Positions 50,590 through 60,729 are shown, numbered from the stretch's first letter. The stretch is 64,000 nucleotides of DNA from Kordia aestuariivivens (GCF_014397005.1 NZ_JACGWS010000006.1:227983-291982), one strand, 5' to 3'. The notes: generated by a model from the sequence alone, not told the origin. A program made the numbers and translations.

Positions 50590-52461
50590 TTATCTATTCA
50601 AATAAACTAACATCACACTAATATCACTTGGAGAAACTCCACTAATTCGTGATGCTTGCGATAAGTTTACAGGACGAATTTTAGACAGCTTTTGGCGTGC
50701 TTCCAGAGATAAGTTTGTTAAGCTATTGTACTCAAAACTTGCTGGAATTTTTACGCGATCTAAGTTGTTTAATTTGTCTGCGTTGCTCTTTTCTTTGTTA
50801 ATATATCCTGCGTATTTTATTTGAACTTCTGTCTGTTCTAATACGTCTTTATCTAATTTATGCTCTTCAATAAATTGTGAAACTGAAGCCACTTGCTTCA
50901 TATCATCCATGCTAATATTTGGCCGTGAAAAGATCTTAAACATCTTATCTTGTTGCTTCACTTTCGCAGAATTTTTAGCTTCTAAAACAGGGTTTATTTC
51001 ATCTGGTTTCACACTTGTTTCTTGAAAGAATCTGATAAAAGCATCCGAATTATTCTTCTTATGTTCCATCGCTTTTAGTCTTTCTAGCGAAGCCAAACCA
51101 AGTTTATGACCAACTGGAGTTAATCTAAAATCTGCATTATCTTGACGCAATAAGGTTCTATATTCTGCACGCGAGGTAAACATTCTGTATGGCTCTTCCG
51201 TTCCTTTTGTGATTAAATCATCAATCAAAACTCCGATATATGCTTCGTTTCTTTTCAGAATAAATTCGTCTCTTTCTTGTACTTTCAACGCTGCATTTAT
51301 TCCTGCCATAAGTCCTTGCGAAGCCGCTTCTTCATATCCTGTGGTTCCATTAATTTGTCCTGCAAAAAAGAGTCCTTCTACAATTTTTGTTTCCAGCGTA
51401 TGCTTTAATTGTGTTGGTGGAAAGTAATCGTATTCTATGGCATACCCAGGTCTAAAGAATTTTACATTTTCAAAACCAACTACTGAACGCAATGCTTTAA
51501 ACTGAACATCTTCTGGCAACGAAGTAGAAAAACCATTTACATATACTTCACAGGTATTCCATCCTTCAGGTTCAACAAATAATTGGTGACGATCTTTGTC
51601 TGCAAAACGATTGATTTTATCTTCTATCGATGGACAATATCTTGGTCCTAACGATTGAATTCTTCCGTTAAACATTGGCGATCTGTCAAAACCTTCACGC
51701 AGTAAATCGTGCACTAACGTAGACGTATATGTCATGTGACATGCACGTTGTTCACTTAAAGGTTTCATCGCTTTTAGGTATGAAAACTTATCAGGATGTT
51801 CGTCTCCAGGTTGAATGATCATTTTAGAATAATCTAACGAACGTCCATCCACACGTGGTGGTGTTCCTGTTTTCATTCTCCCCGATTCAAAACCTAAGGC
51901 AACTAATTCTTCAGTGATTCCAGTTGCAGCACTTTCGCCAGCTCTTCCTCCACCGAAGTTTTTATCTCCAATATGAATCAATCCATTCAAGAAAGTTCCA
52001 TTGGTTAAAACCACTGTTTTTGCTTTTATTTCTAATCCTAAAGAGGTTTTTACACCTTTTATTTTTCCGCCTTCAATGATGAGACCACGAACCATTTCTT
52101 GATAGAAATCTAGGTTTTCGGTTGCTTCTAGCATCAAACGCCATTCTTCTGCAAATCGCATGCGATCACTTTGCGCACGTGGCGACCACATTGCCGGACC
52201 TTTTGATTTGTTTAGCATTTTGAATTGAATCGCAGATTTGTCAGTAACAATTCCGCTATATCCACCAAGTGCATCAATTTCACGCACAATTTGTCCTTTA
52301 GCAATTCCGCCCATAGCGGGATTACAAGACATTTGCGCAATGTTTTGCAGGTTCATCGTAACGAGCAATGTTTTGCTTCCCATGTTGGCAGCGGCAGCGG
52401 CAGCTTCTGAACCTGCATGTCCTGCTCCAACAACTATTACATCATATTCATTTTCAAACAT
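50590..52461 (-). CDS. mnmG: tRNA uridine-5-carboxymethylaminomethyl modification enzyme MnmG
   Basis: A 623-residue FAD protein of normal length. GAGHAGSEAAAAAANMG (12-28) binds FAD, followed by SCNPAMGGIAKGQIVREID and, in the middle, TGYEEAASQGLMAG. TSRAEYRTLLRQDNADFRLT comes later. With MnmE it adds the carboxymethylaminomethyl group to wobble uridine-34 of several tRNAs. In many bacteria it lies close to oriC (gidA), in keeping with the flanking parS-like sites. Confidence 0.96.
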   Translation of the reverse strand: MFENEYDVIVVGAGHAGSEAAAAAANMGSKTLLVTMNLQNIAQMSCNPAMGGIAKGQIVREIDALGGYSGIVTDKSAIQFKMLNKSKGPAMWSPRAQSDRMRFAEEWRLMLEATENLDFYQEMVRGLIIEGGKIKGVKTSLGLEIKAKTVVLTNGTFLNGLIHIGDKNFGGGRAGESAATGITEELVALGFESGRMKTGTPPRVDGRSLDYSKMIIQPGDEHPDKFSYLKAMKPLSEQRACHMTYTSTLVHDLLREGFDRSPMFNGRIQSLGPRYCPSIEDKINRFADKDRHQLFVEPEGWNTCEVYVNGFSTSLPEDVQFKALRSVVGFENVKFFRPGYAIEYDYFPPTQLKHTLETKIVEGLFFAGQINGTTGYEEAASQGLMAGINAALKVQERDEFILKRNEAYIGVLIDDLITKGTEEPYRMFTSRAEYRTLLRQDNADFRLTPVGHKLGLASLERLKAMEHKKNNSDAFIRFFQETSVKPDEINPVLEAKNSAKVKQQDKMFKIFSRPNISMDDMKQVASVSQFIEEHKLDKDVLEQTEVQIKYAGYINKEKSNADKLNNLDRVKIPASFEYNSLTNLSLEARQKLSKIRPVNLSQASRISGVSPSDISVMLVYLNR

Positions 52462-52511
52462 ATCTTAACGATTGAATTTCGCTTTTTTTTTAAGCAATTT
52501 TAGAAAGTACT

Positions 52512-52934
52512 TTATGATTGTTCCACGTGGAACATGCTGAGTTTTTCATCTTCTTTAGCAGTCATTACAGCTTGATCGGCTTCGGTTTTATCATTGTATC
52601 CGCAGTAATGCAATACGCCATGAATCATCACTCTTCTGAGTTCTTCATCAAATGAAACAACAAAATCCTTAGCGTTTTCTTTAACGAGCTCAATGGAAAT
52701 AAATATATCGCCATGTAGTTCATTTCCTACTGTATTGTCAAAACTGATAATGTCCGTTAACGTATCATGCTGGAGGAATTCTACATTGAGTTTATGCAAA
52801 TATGCATCGTTACAGAATATATAATTGATTTCTCCTTCACGCTTGTTTTCGGAAGCAATAACCTTCCTAATCCATTCTTCAATTTTCGCTTCGTTTGGAA
52901 GTTCAAATTGCGTTTCATAATTAAAACTAATCAT
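52512..52934 (-). CDS. ybeY: Endoribonuclease YbeY, with parS site inside its 3' end
   Basis: A 140-residue metalloprotein. The zinc site is HGVLHYCGYND near 110-120, with Asp in place of the third His, as is usual in Bacteroidota. It acts in 16S rRNA maturation and ribosome quality control. The last residues MFHVEQS are encoded by a perfect parS-like palindrome just before the stop, so the protein's tail is dictated by the DNA site. The start overlaps the DUF4175 gene by eight bases. Confidence 0.93.
   Translation of the reverse strand: MISFNYETQFELPNEAKIEEWIRKVIASENKREGEINYIFCNDAYLHKLNVEFLQHDTLTDIISFDNTVGNELHGDIFISIELVKENAKDFVVSFDEELRRVMIHGVLHYCGYNDKTEADQAVMTAKEDEKLSMFHVEQS
52519..52534. 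other. parS-like palindrome, site 3, inside ybeY
   Basis: A third exact TGTTCCACGTGGAACA, within the last codons of ybeY (encoding part of MFHVEQ). Three sites occur within 3.4 kb. Confidence 0.88.
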
Positions 52935-55900
52935 CCTTTTTCTTGAAATACTCTTGTACTTTCTTTTTGTAATTATTGCGCAAAGGTAATACTTGTCTGT
53001 TTAATATTTCAATTTGATTGAAATACTGTCTCACATCAGGCATTTTTTCGTTTGTAGTGTTTGTGAAATCTTTGCGATTGGAAGACGATTCACGCTTGTT
53101 TTCTTTTTGTTGTTCAAACGCTGCTTTGTCTAGTTTTTGTAGTTGGTATTTGAGTTCTACCATACGTTTCATGGTTTCGTCATTGAAACCTCTTTCTAAC
53201 AATTCAGTTTCTACTTGCTCCATTTGTTTAAGCAATTTTCTAGCTTCTGGATTGCTTATTTTTTCTCCGTATTTGGCTTTTAATTGCTTTTCTAATTGAC
53301 TGCGTAAGACTTGCTGTTGCTTGTAAATGTCGTAAAGTTTGCCTGAAGTATCTTCGTTGCCACTACCCGATCCGCCACCTTGCTCACCGTTTTCGCCGCT
53401 TTTTCCATCTTTTCCACCTTTGCCTTTTTCTCCTTCTTCTTTACCACCTTCTTTGCCGCCTTTACCATCTTTTCCTTGACCTTCTTGCTTGGTGCCTTTC
53501 TCCATTTGCTTGTTCAATTCTTCTTGCGATTGAATGATGTCTGGCAATTGAAATCCTTTTCCTTGACCTTGATTTTGTCCACTTTGTCCCATTCCCGATG
53601 AACCTTGTCCTTGCCCTTGTCCCATACTTTGTTGCATATTGTCCAAAGCGCCACTTAAAAAATCTGCAAGTTTGTTGGTTGACGTTAACGCATATTGTTG
53701 TGCCGCAACGCCTCTGTACACATTATTTTCAGCTAGTAATTCCAGCGATTTGTCAATATTGAAATAGATTTCTGTGATTTCTTTGTTGATTTGTTCCGAA
53801 ATTTTTGGCTGACGCAACGACATTGCAAATAAACTATCGTCAACATGTTCAAACATTTTTCGGAGTTCATTTTGACGTTTTAGTTTGGAAGCATAGCTTG
53901 AATTAGTGTTGTCAATTTCTTCAAAACCTTTCATTAGTTTTTCTTCATCAAAAGAAAATAAGAGTAAATTATCTAAGATTTGACGCAACATTTCGGCATC
54001 TTCTTGAATGCTTTGTTCACCGCCCATTTGCATAGAACTTTGCATCGCCTTACTCATACGCTGCATTTTTTGAGCTGCTTTCTTTTGTTTGCTTTTCGCG
54101 CTACTTTGTTTATCTGTCTTTTCTTGTTCACTTGGCGATTCTTCACTTTTTTCTAAATCGTCCGTAGCGTCTTCTTGTTCTTTTTTGATGTCTTCTTCAT
54201 CTTCTTTTTTACGATCAAGATCCATAGGCTTTTTGAGTTCGCTATTTTCTTTGTCTAAATCGTCCATTTGCTTTTGCAAATCTTCAAACTTTTTGTTCAG
54301 TTCTTCTTGCTTTTCTTTGGTATTTTCTTCACCGCTTTTTGTTGAGAGTTCTTTTTGCTCTTTGGCAAGTTCGCCCAATTCTTTTTGAATTTTCTCTGCT
54401 TTTTTGGTTACATAATAACGTTTCGTCAGCTCCACAATTTGTTGCAGATTCTTTTTGTTATTTTGTTGTTGCTTCCCAAGTTCTTCTAGTTTTTCTGAAA
54501 GTTCTTCTTCGCTAATTTTTTCAGCGAGTTTTTTGAGTTCTTCCATCAACTTTTCATTCTTCTCTAATTCTTTTTGCTGACGTTCTAATCGTTCTTTCAA
54601 CAACTCTTTGTCTTCGTCTTCTTTCGTTTCATCTTCTTGAAATTCTTCTAAGTTTTTTTGCAATTGCTTAGAAAATTTCTCCATCATTTGATCATTTTGT
54701 TCTTGTCGCTGCAAGAATTTTTCCAACTTTTTACGATCGTTGAAATTGAGTTCACTTTTTTCTTTTTGATTTTTCGAAATCTTTTTGAGTTCTTCTTGTT
54801 GCTTTTGAAGCTTTTCTAAGGATTTATCTAAATCTTGAATCGTTTCGTTTTGTTGTTGAAGTTGTTCCGTTTCGAGTTCCGTATCTGTTAGCTTACGATA
54901 ATTGAATACTTCACTTTTTACTTTTTTTCCTCCGCGAATTCCATCATTATCTGTCAATTCAAAGTAGAATTCGTAATTCACACCTTTGGTTAATTCTAAA
55001 TTTCCAGGAAATGTATATTGAAATTGATCAATGTTTGAAGCACTAATCGGAATGTTTTCTTTTACTTTATTTTCCTGACTTTCCGAAGGATAATAAACCA
55101 ATTGCAAACGTTTCAGACCATAATCATCTGAAACTTGTCCTAAGAAATATAGCGTACGTTGATCAACTGTATCACGCTTTGATTGCAATTCCATTTTTGG
55201 ATATTCATCTTTAATCACGCTTAGGTTGAAACCTAAATTTTCATAGTTTTTAAGTTCTGTATTGCTTGTACTTATTTGATAATCAAGTTTTTTATAAATT
55301 CTTCTTTCAAGTTTGAAATCGTTCGCTTCTTTGTTGAAAACGTATGTACTATCACTCGAAATTAATTCTAATTGATTCGTTTGTTTTGCTTTCGCTTCCC
55401 ACGTTACTTTTGTTCCTTCGGGAATGGTGGCATTTCCAGTACTTTTTAATACCTCATCTTTTCGTTTCGTATACGCAGGATAATCCAACACCATTTGAAA
55501 GTTCACTAACGACGGTACTTTTACTACGTTTAATGTGTATGATTTTGACGTGACTTCATTCGCGTTAAGCGTAAAAGTGATTGCTTCTTTTGGTTGTGCA
55601 AATGTATATTCGAACGTGCCAATTCCTTTATTTTGAAGGAAGTAGGTTTCATCACCTAAGGTTATTTGAACTTCTTCAGGAATGACATCGCCTAAGGTTT
55701 GTACTTGTAGTTTATATTCTTGATTTTCAATTGCTTGCAGCGAATCGTTCACCACTAAAAACTGAAAAGGCGCTGGCGGTTCATACGCAGTTTTGTAATT
55801 GATTACACGTTCGTAACTTTTACTAAATAGCGAACTGTTTCCGGAAATCCACACGAATAACACAATCGCTAATGGCAGAATTGCATATTTGACGTATTTG

Positions 55901-56349
55901 ACATTTTTCTTGAAGTTAATCGCCACTTGAAACGGAATCGGTTGTAGCTCTTTCGATTTTTGTTCGATACTTGCCAACAACAATTCAGATTCCTGAGACG
56001 TTTCAGATAGTTGCAACACGTTCAATAGTTTGTCGTTTACTTCTGGGAAATGATTCCCGATAATTGTAGACGCTTCTTTGAAGCTGATTCCTTGCTGCAG
56101 TTTTAACAATTTTATCAATGGAAACACAATAAATTTAGCAAAAAGCGCCAATTCTACCAAGATAAAAATCCAGAATAAAGCGGTTCTTGCGGCTGTGTTT
56201 AGCCATAGAAAATGTTCCACCAATAAGGTGATTATGAAATATAAAAGCCCGATACTAAAAAATAGTATGGTGCCTTTGATGAGCTCGTTTGTGTAGTATT
56301 TGGTCACAAACTGCCCTAACTTTTTTTGTATTTGCTCGTATGCGTTCAT
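52927..56349 (-). CDS. DUF4175 family large coiled-coil membrane protein
   Basis: About 1140 residues from the ATG at 56349 (MNAYEQIQKKL). The first 100 residues contain two membrane helices and a third follows near 155-175, so the long remainder (probably periplasmic) is anchored to the inner membrane. After beta-rich Ig-like segments (about 190-470) comes an extended Glu/Lys/Gln coiled coil (about 490-760), then a helical domain. A Gly/Gln-rich low-complexity stretch is near 920-1010 and a helical tail follows. This matches DUF4175, common in Bacteroidota and of unknown function. It overlaps ybeY by eight bases. Confidence 0.9.
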   Translation of the reverse strand: MNAYEQIQKKLGQFVTKYYTNELIKGTILFFSIGLLYFIITLLVEHFLWLNTAARTALFWIFILVELALFAKFIVFPLIKLLKLQQGISFKEASTIIGNHFPEVNDKLLNVLQLSETSQESELLLASIEQKSKELQPIPFQVAINFKKNVKYVKYAILPLAIVLFVWISGNSSLFSKSYERVINYKTAYEPPAPFQFLVVNDSLQAIENQEYKLQVQTLGDVIPEEVQITLGDETYFLQNKGIGTFEYTFAQPKEAITFTLNANEVTSKSYTLNVVKVPSLVNFQMVLDYPAYTKRKDEVLKSTGNATIPEGTKVTWEAKAKQTNQLELISSDSTYVFNKEANDFKLERRIYKKLDYQISTSNTELKNYENLGFNLSVIKDEYPKMELQSKRDTVDQRTLYFLGQVSDDYGLKRLQLVYYPSESQENKVKENIPISASNIDQFQYTFPGNLELTKGVNYEFYFELTDNDGIRGGKKVKSEVFNYRKLTDTELETEQLQQQNETIQDLDKSLEKLQKQQEELKKISKNQKEKSELNFNDRKKLEKFLQRQEQNDQMMEKFSKQLQKNLEEFQEDETKEDEDKELLKERLERQQKELEKNEKLMEELKKLAEKISEEELSEKLEELGKQQQNNKKNLQQIVELTKRYYVTKKAEKIQKELGELAKEQKELSTKSGEENTKEKQEELNKKFEDLQKQMDDLDKENSELKKPMDLDRKKEDEEDIKKEQEDATDDLEKSEESPSEQEKTDKQSSAKSKQKKAAQKMQRMSKAMQSSMQMGGEQSIQEDAEMLRQILDNLLLFSFDEEKLMKGFEEIDNTNSSYASKLKRQNELRKMFEHVDDSLFAMSLRQPKISEQINKEITEIYFNIDKSLELLAENNVYRGVAAQQYALTSTNKLADFLSGALDNMQQSMGQGQGQGSSGMGQSGQNQGQGKGFQLPDIIQSQEELNKQMEKGTKQEGQGKDGKGGKEGGKEEGEKGKGGKDGKSGENGEQGGGSGSGNEDTSGKLYDIYKQQQVLRSQLEKQLKAKYGEKISNPEARKLLKQMEQVETELLERGFNDETMKRMVELKYQLQKLDKAAFEQQKENKRESSSNRKDFTNTTNEKMPDVRQYFNQIEILNRQVLPLRNNYKKKVQEYFKKKDD

Positions 56350-56462
56350 CATATAACTGATAAAAATAACACATTTGCACAATTATTAGTGTATTACGGT
56401 TGTTAAACATTCTGTAAGATTTTGTAAAAAGATGCTACTAAGCATTCATTAAACAACCAATT

Positions 56463-57290
56463 ATGAAAAAAATATTCGTTTTTATCGCTATTTTAAGTTC
56501 AAGTTTTACATTTAGTCAAAGTCCTTGGACACAGGAAAAAGGGAAGTTTTATACACAACTTTCGTTTAGTACGATTTCAAATTATGATGAAGTTTTTGGC
56601 GATCCAGAGTATCAAACCGATCGAGAGATTACCGATAATACACTACAATTTTATGGAGAATATGGCTTATCGTCTAAAACGACGTTGCTTTTAAATTTGC
56701 CAATAAAATTCATAAAAACGGGCGATGCTGTGAATGGAACTGCTTTTATTACAGAAGATTCTAAAAGTGCTTTTGGAAATATTTCACTTGGCGTGAAGCA
56801 TCAATTTTATAATAAAAAATGGATTATTTCTGGACAGTTAAACTTAGAAGCAAATACGGGAAGTTTTGAAGCCGCTTCCGGAATTAGAACTGGACAAGAT
56901 GCTTGGACGTTTACGCCTACGATCAATATTGGACGAAGTTTTGATAAATTTTATGTACAAGCGTTTACCGGAATTGACTTAAAAACAAATAATTACAGTA
57001 ATAATTTTAAGATTGGTGGCGAAATTGGAACCAAAGTACATTCAAAAATTTGGCTCGTTGGTTTTGTAGATATCGTGAGTTCGTTTAATGATGGCGATGT
57101 GAATTTACCGCTGAGTAATTTAGGAACTGCTTTATATGTAAACAATCAGGAATATGGTGCTTTTGGTTTGAAAGCTATTGGAGAATTGAACAGTGCTTTT
57201 GGTGGAATTTTGAGTTTTGGCGGTGCATTTTCTGGAAATAATGTTGCCAAGCAAGCTGCGATTAGTGTTGGGGTTTATCATAAGTTTTAG
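56463..57290 (+). CDS. Putative outer-membrane beta-barrel protein
   Basis: A 275-residue protein with a signal peptide (MKKIFVFIAILSSSFTFSQ) and alternating hydrophobic/hydrophilic beta strands through to a final aromatic residue (VYHKF), as in outer-membrane barrels of the phenol-degradation MetA-like or transporter type. No specific substrate can be given. It is separated by 80 bases from the divergent DUF4175 gene, with a CACATTTG near-match to the -7 consensus at 56370-56377. Confidence 0.75.
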   Translation: MKKIFVFIAILSSSFTFSQSPWTQEKGKFYTQLSFSTISNYDEVFGDPEYQTDREITDNTLQFYGEYGLSSKTTLLLNLPIKFIKTGDAVNGTAFITEDSKSAFGNISLGVKHQFYNKKWIISGQLNLEANTGSFEAASGIRTGQDAWTFTPTINIGRSFDKFYVQAFTGIDLKTNNYSNNFKIGGEIGTKVHSKIWLVGFVDIVSSFNDGDVNLPLSNLGTALYVNNQEYGAFGLKAIGELNSAFGGILSFGGAFSGNNVAKQAAISVGVYHKF

Positions 57291-57373
57291 AAAATCGTTT
57301 CGAATATTTTCTAAAATTTCATTTCAACAAAAAAAACAGTAAATTTAATGGCTTTGAATTTACGATGTAACTT

Positions 57374-58423
57374 ATGAATGATTTAAAATATTTAGCGGCA
57401 TTTTCTACACCATTTGTTGCTATGGTTGCTTTATACTTAGGTGGATATTATACATTTTTGACACCAATGTATGCTTTTGGAATAATTCCGATACTAGAAT
57501 TGATGTTTTCTCAAAATACCGCAAATTTATCACCTGAAGAAGTTGAAAAGAAATCAGCTAATAGCCTTTTTGATTGGTTGCTATATTTGAATATTCCTAT
57601 TGTTTTTGGATTGTTGATAGTTACGTTGATAAACGTTTCCACAGGAATGTATGAAACCTACGAATTGGTCGGATTGATTTTTTCCACAGGAATTGTCTTA
57701 GGTTCAAACGGAATTAATGTGGCTCACGAACTTGGGCACCGACAAACGAAAGTGGAACAAATTATGGCAAAAATATTACTATTGCCTTCACTTTATATGC
57801 ACTTTTTTGTAGAGCATAATTTTGGACATCACTTACATGCGGCAACGAAAGAAGATCCTGCAACCGCACGATATAATCAAGTTTTGTATTCGTTTTGGTT
57901 TACCTCAACGGCACGACAATATATAAACGCATGGAAGATTCAGCAAAATTTACGGCAGCGTGAAAAATTTTCATTCTTTTCACCAAAAAATAACATGTTT
58001 TGGTTTACCATTTTGCAAATTGCGTATGTTGCTGCTACTTTTTATTTCTTTGGAACACTCGCGTTGATCTTTATTTTAGGAAGTGCTGTTGTTAGTTTCT
58101 TACTATTAGAAACCATCAATTATATAGAACATTACGGATTGCAGCGCAAAAAATTACCTTCTGGACGTTATGAACGTGTTCGCGAAATTCACTCTTGGAA
58201 TTCAAATCACACCATCGGACGGATTGTATTATACGAACTCACACGTCACAGCGATCACCATTACAAAGCTTCAAAAAAATATCAATTGTTAGATTGTCAT
58301 GAAGAAAGTCCACAAATGCCATTCGGATATCCTACATCCATGGTCATGGCGTTAATTCCACCTTTATGGTTTAAGGTGATGAATAAACGCATTCCTGCTG
58401 AAATGAATTCTGTTACCAAATAA
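57374..58423 (+). CDS. AlkB-type alkane 1-monooxygenase family protein
   Basis: A 349-residue integral-membrane non-haem di-iron protein. All four family histidine motifs are present: HELGHR near 117-122, HNFGHHLHAA near 147-156, NYIEHYGL near 249-256 and RHSDHHY near 291-297. About six membrane helices. AlkB enzymes hydroxylate terminal carbons of alkanes or fatty acyl chains. Rubredoxin and reductase partners are not adjacent, so the natural substrate is uncertain. Confidence 0.92.
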   Translation: MNDLKYLAAFSTPFVAMVALYLGGYYTFLTPMYAFGIIPILELMFSQNTANLSPEEVEKKSANSLFDWLLYLNIPIVFGLLIVTLINVSTGMYETYELVGLIFSTGIVLGSNGINVAHELGHRQTKVEQIMAKILLLPSLYMHFFVEHNFGHHLHAATKEDPATARYNQVLYSFWFTSTARQYINAWKIQQNLRQREKFSFFSPKNNMFWFTILQIAYVAATFYFFGTLALIFILGSAVVSFLLLETINYIEHYGLQRKKLPSGRYERVREIHSWNSNHTIGRIVLYELTRHSDHHYKASKKYQLLDCHEESPQMPFGYPTSMVMALIPPLWFKVMNKRIPAEMNSVTK

Positions 58424-58649
58424 GACCAACAATACTTAGTTTTTAACGCGCATATACTTCAAATTGCTTTGAATCTCATTTTGTAACCTATTTGGTAAAG
58501 GGTGTTTTTCCTGTAACAAGTACGGTTTTCACATAAAGCCTTAAGGCAAAACACTTCTACATTTTTAGTGCTTTGCTTCTACCCTGTTTTTTGTCACTGG
58601 CGCATCTTTGCCTTGAAACAAAAAAATAGAAACTTAAACATTTTACATT

Positions 58650-60668
58650 ATGAAAAAAATTACAACTCTGTGTTTACTCCTGGTTTGTGGAGTGAGTTTT
58701 GGTCAATTTTGTGAGGAATTTGATCAATATTCAACAACTTCCTTGATTAACGGAACTAATGGAAACAACGGAACGATAGTGAGTCCAAATTTATTAGACA
58801 ATTGGGGAACAATCTGTTCTAGTATTGCTTATTATGACACTAACAGCCAAAATGGTGCTGGAGATAATTATTTATATTTAGACGATGGCCCGTGTAGCAA
58901 TGGTTCAAGTTGGGCTTTTAATTCTACGGACTATACAGGAAACTGGATGCAAATGGTTCAAGACGAAGGTTGTTTTTGTTATGATTTTAGAACATTTGAA
59001 GTAGCTTCTGGAACTATCGGCGGAAACTCATTGCGTATTTATGATGGTAGTGATCCAACAAATTCTACATTGGGCGCAACTTTTGTATTAAGTTCACCAA
59101 TAGATGTTTCTAGAGGTTGGGTTCGCATTTGTGCACCAATTGGCTTTGCTGATGCCTCAGGAAACCTTCCAAGTAATAGTGACGGACAATGGGTAATTAA
59201 CACAGGAAATGCAGGAGATTGGGATACCCTTATTCAAAGTGTAAATGGTATTGCATACTCAATTGACGTAGCTAGCGGAAACGAACTATTTGGAATAGAT
59301 AATATATGTATCAGTCCAGATTGTGATAGTACATTTACAACAGGTGAACCAAATGACGAAGGCGCATTTTGCTGTGAAGGTGAAAACTTAGTTGAAAACG
59401 GAAATTTTGAAAATGGATCTGGCGGATTTGCTAGCGATTATACAGAAGACGCAAGTGTATATCCTGGTGCATATACCATTTCTGACGATGCAAGCATTTT
59501 TGGCGCAACTATTACAGATCATTCTGCATGTGTTGATCCAACACAATTTGGTGCTAATACAGATTTCTTATTGGTAAACGGAAGAACAACGCAACCATCT
59601 GGAACAACCGCAGTTATTTGGGAACAAAGTGTGCAAATTGATTCTGAAAAGAATTACAAATTCTGTGCAAACTTCAAAAACATGCCACAGTGTACGTTTG
59701 ACATTAAGCCAGAAATTCGTTTGGAAGTAAACGGACAATTATCTGAATGGATTACAATTGATACAAATAGCGATGATCCGTGCGATTGGCAACAAATTTC
59801 AGAGTGTTTTGAAGGTGATCAAGATGTTTTAGATATTAAAATTCACTTAAAAGAAGATGGTTTAGGCGACGGAAACGACTTAGCTATTGATGATATTTCA
59901 CTTCAAGCTAAATTAGATCAAAACTTAAGTATTAGTGTATTACATCAGGGAAATCCTCAACAATTAACAGGTTCTATCAACAGTATTGATACGACAGATG
60001 ATACTTTATTAGTACAAGATATTTGTGTAGAACAAAACAACGGATATCAGTACAACTGGTTTGTATACGAGTTAGCAAGCTATCCAATAACACAGCCAAT
60101 TGATTTTATAAATATGGTGCCAGATTCATTTGCTTGGTCAAGTAATATTGGTGGATTCAACAATCAATTACCAACTTCGGCAAATCCGGTTTGGGGATTA
60201 ACAACTACGTTTCCAAATTACACCTTTGAAAATAACAGATTGTATGTAATTGGATTATATGTTCCTTCTTGTTGTGATAGCTGTTACGATGAAGCTTGGT
60301 CATACCAAATTACGTTTAGCAGTGAAAATGATGCGCCGCCAGCAATGAATGTCTTTACAGAAGAAATAAAAGATCATATTCGTTCATTATTTGTGCTAGG
60401 AGAAGGTGGTAACGGAACTTTAGGTAGAGAAGATAACGAAGTCATTAACTTTACGATGTTTCCAAATCCAACTTCGGATGTATTGAGATTCAACAGTGAC
60501 GAAACCATTGTATCGTACAAAATAACAGATATTACTGGGAAATTGATACAAAGTAAAGCGATTGAAGTTTCAGAAATTGACGTATCGCAATTAAGTTCTA
60601 ACATGTATTTCCTAACCGTAACAACGGATTCAGGGATTAATCACACAGAAAAATTTATTAAGAAATAG
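58650..60668 (+). CDS. Secreted multi-domain protein with T9SS C-terminal sorting domain
   Basis: A 672-residue protein. A signal peptide (about 1-18) precedes a Cys-rich extracellular part with beta-sandwich-like segments, including KNYKFCANFKNMPQC and the acidic DLAIDDISLQ typical of carbohydrate-binding or adhesin domains. The last 80 residues form a type A T9SS sorting domain: MFPNPTSDVLRF, VSYKITDITGKLI, and a final FIKK. It should be exported across the outer membrane by the type IX system. Function otherwise unknown. Confidence 0.87.
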   Translation: MKKITTLCLLLVCGVSFGQFCEEFDQYSTTSLINGTNGNNGTIVSPNLLDNWGTICSSIAYYDTNSQNGAGDNYLYLDDGPCSNGSSWAFNSTDYTGNWMQMVQDEGCFCYDFRTFEVASGTIGGNSLRIYDGSDPTNSTLGATFVLSSPIDVSRGWVRICAPIGFADASGNLPSNSDGQWVINTGNAGDWDTLIQSVNGIAYSIDVASGNELFGIDNICISPDCDSTFTTGEPNDEGAFCCEGENLVENGNFENGSGGFASDYTEDASVYPGAYTISDDASIFGATITDHSACVDPTQFGANTDFLLVNGRTTQPSGTTAVIWEQSVQIDSEKNYKFCANFKNMPQCTFDIKPEIRLEVNGQLSEWITIDTNSDDPCDWQQISECFEGDQDVLDIKIHLKEDGLGDGNDLAIDDISLQAKLDQNLSISVLHQGNPQQLTGSINSIDTTDDTLLVQDICVEQNNGYQYNWFVYELASYPITQPIDFINMVPDSFAWSSNIGGFNNQLPTSANPVWGLTTTFPNYTFENNRLYVIGLYVPSCCDSCYDEAWSYQITFSSENDAPPAMNVFTEEIKDHIRSLFVLGEGGNGTLGREDNEVINFTMFPNPTSDVLRFNSDETIVSYKITDITGKLIQSKAIEVSEIDVSQLSSNMYFLTVTTDSGINHTEKFIKK

Positions 60669-60697
60669 CATTTTTTCTCACATTTGCTGATTAACCG

Positions 60698-60729
60698 AAA
60701 CCCTCAAAATTAAAACTTTGAGGGTTTCA
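60698..60729 (+). terminator. Hairpin downstream of the T9SS-secreted protein gene
   Basis: A perfect 12-bp stem GAAACCCTCAAA/TTTGAGGGTTTC with an 8-base loop, then a short T-rich tail. Confidence 0.75.
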
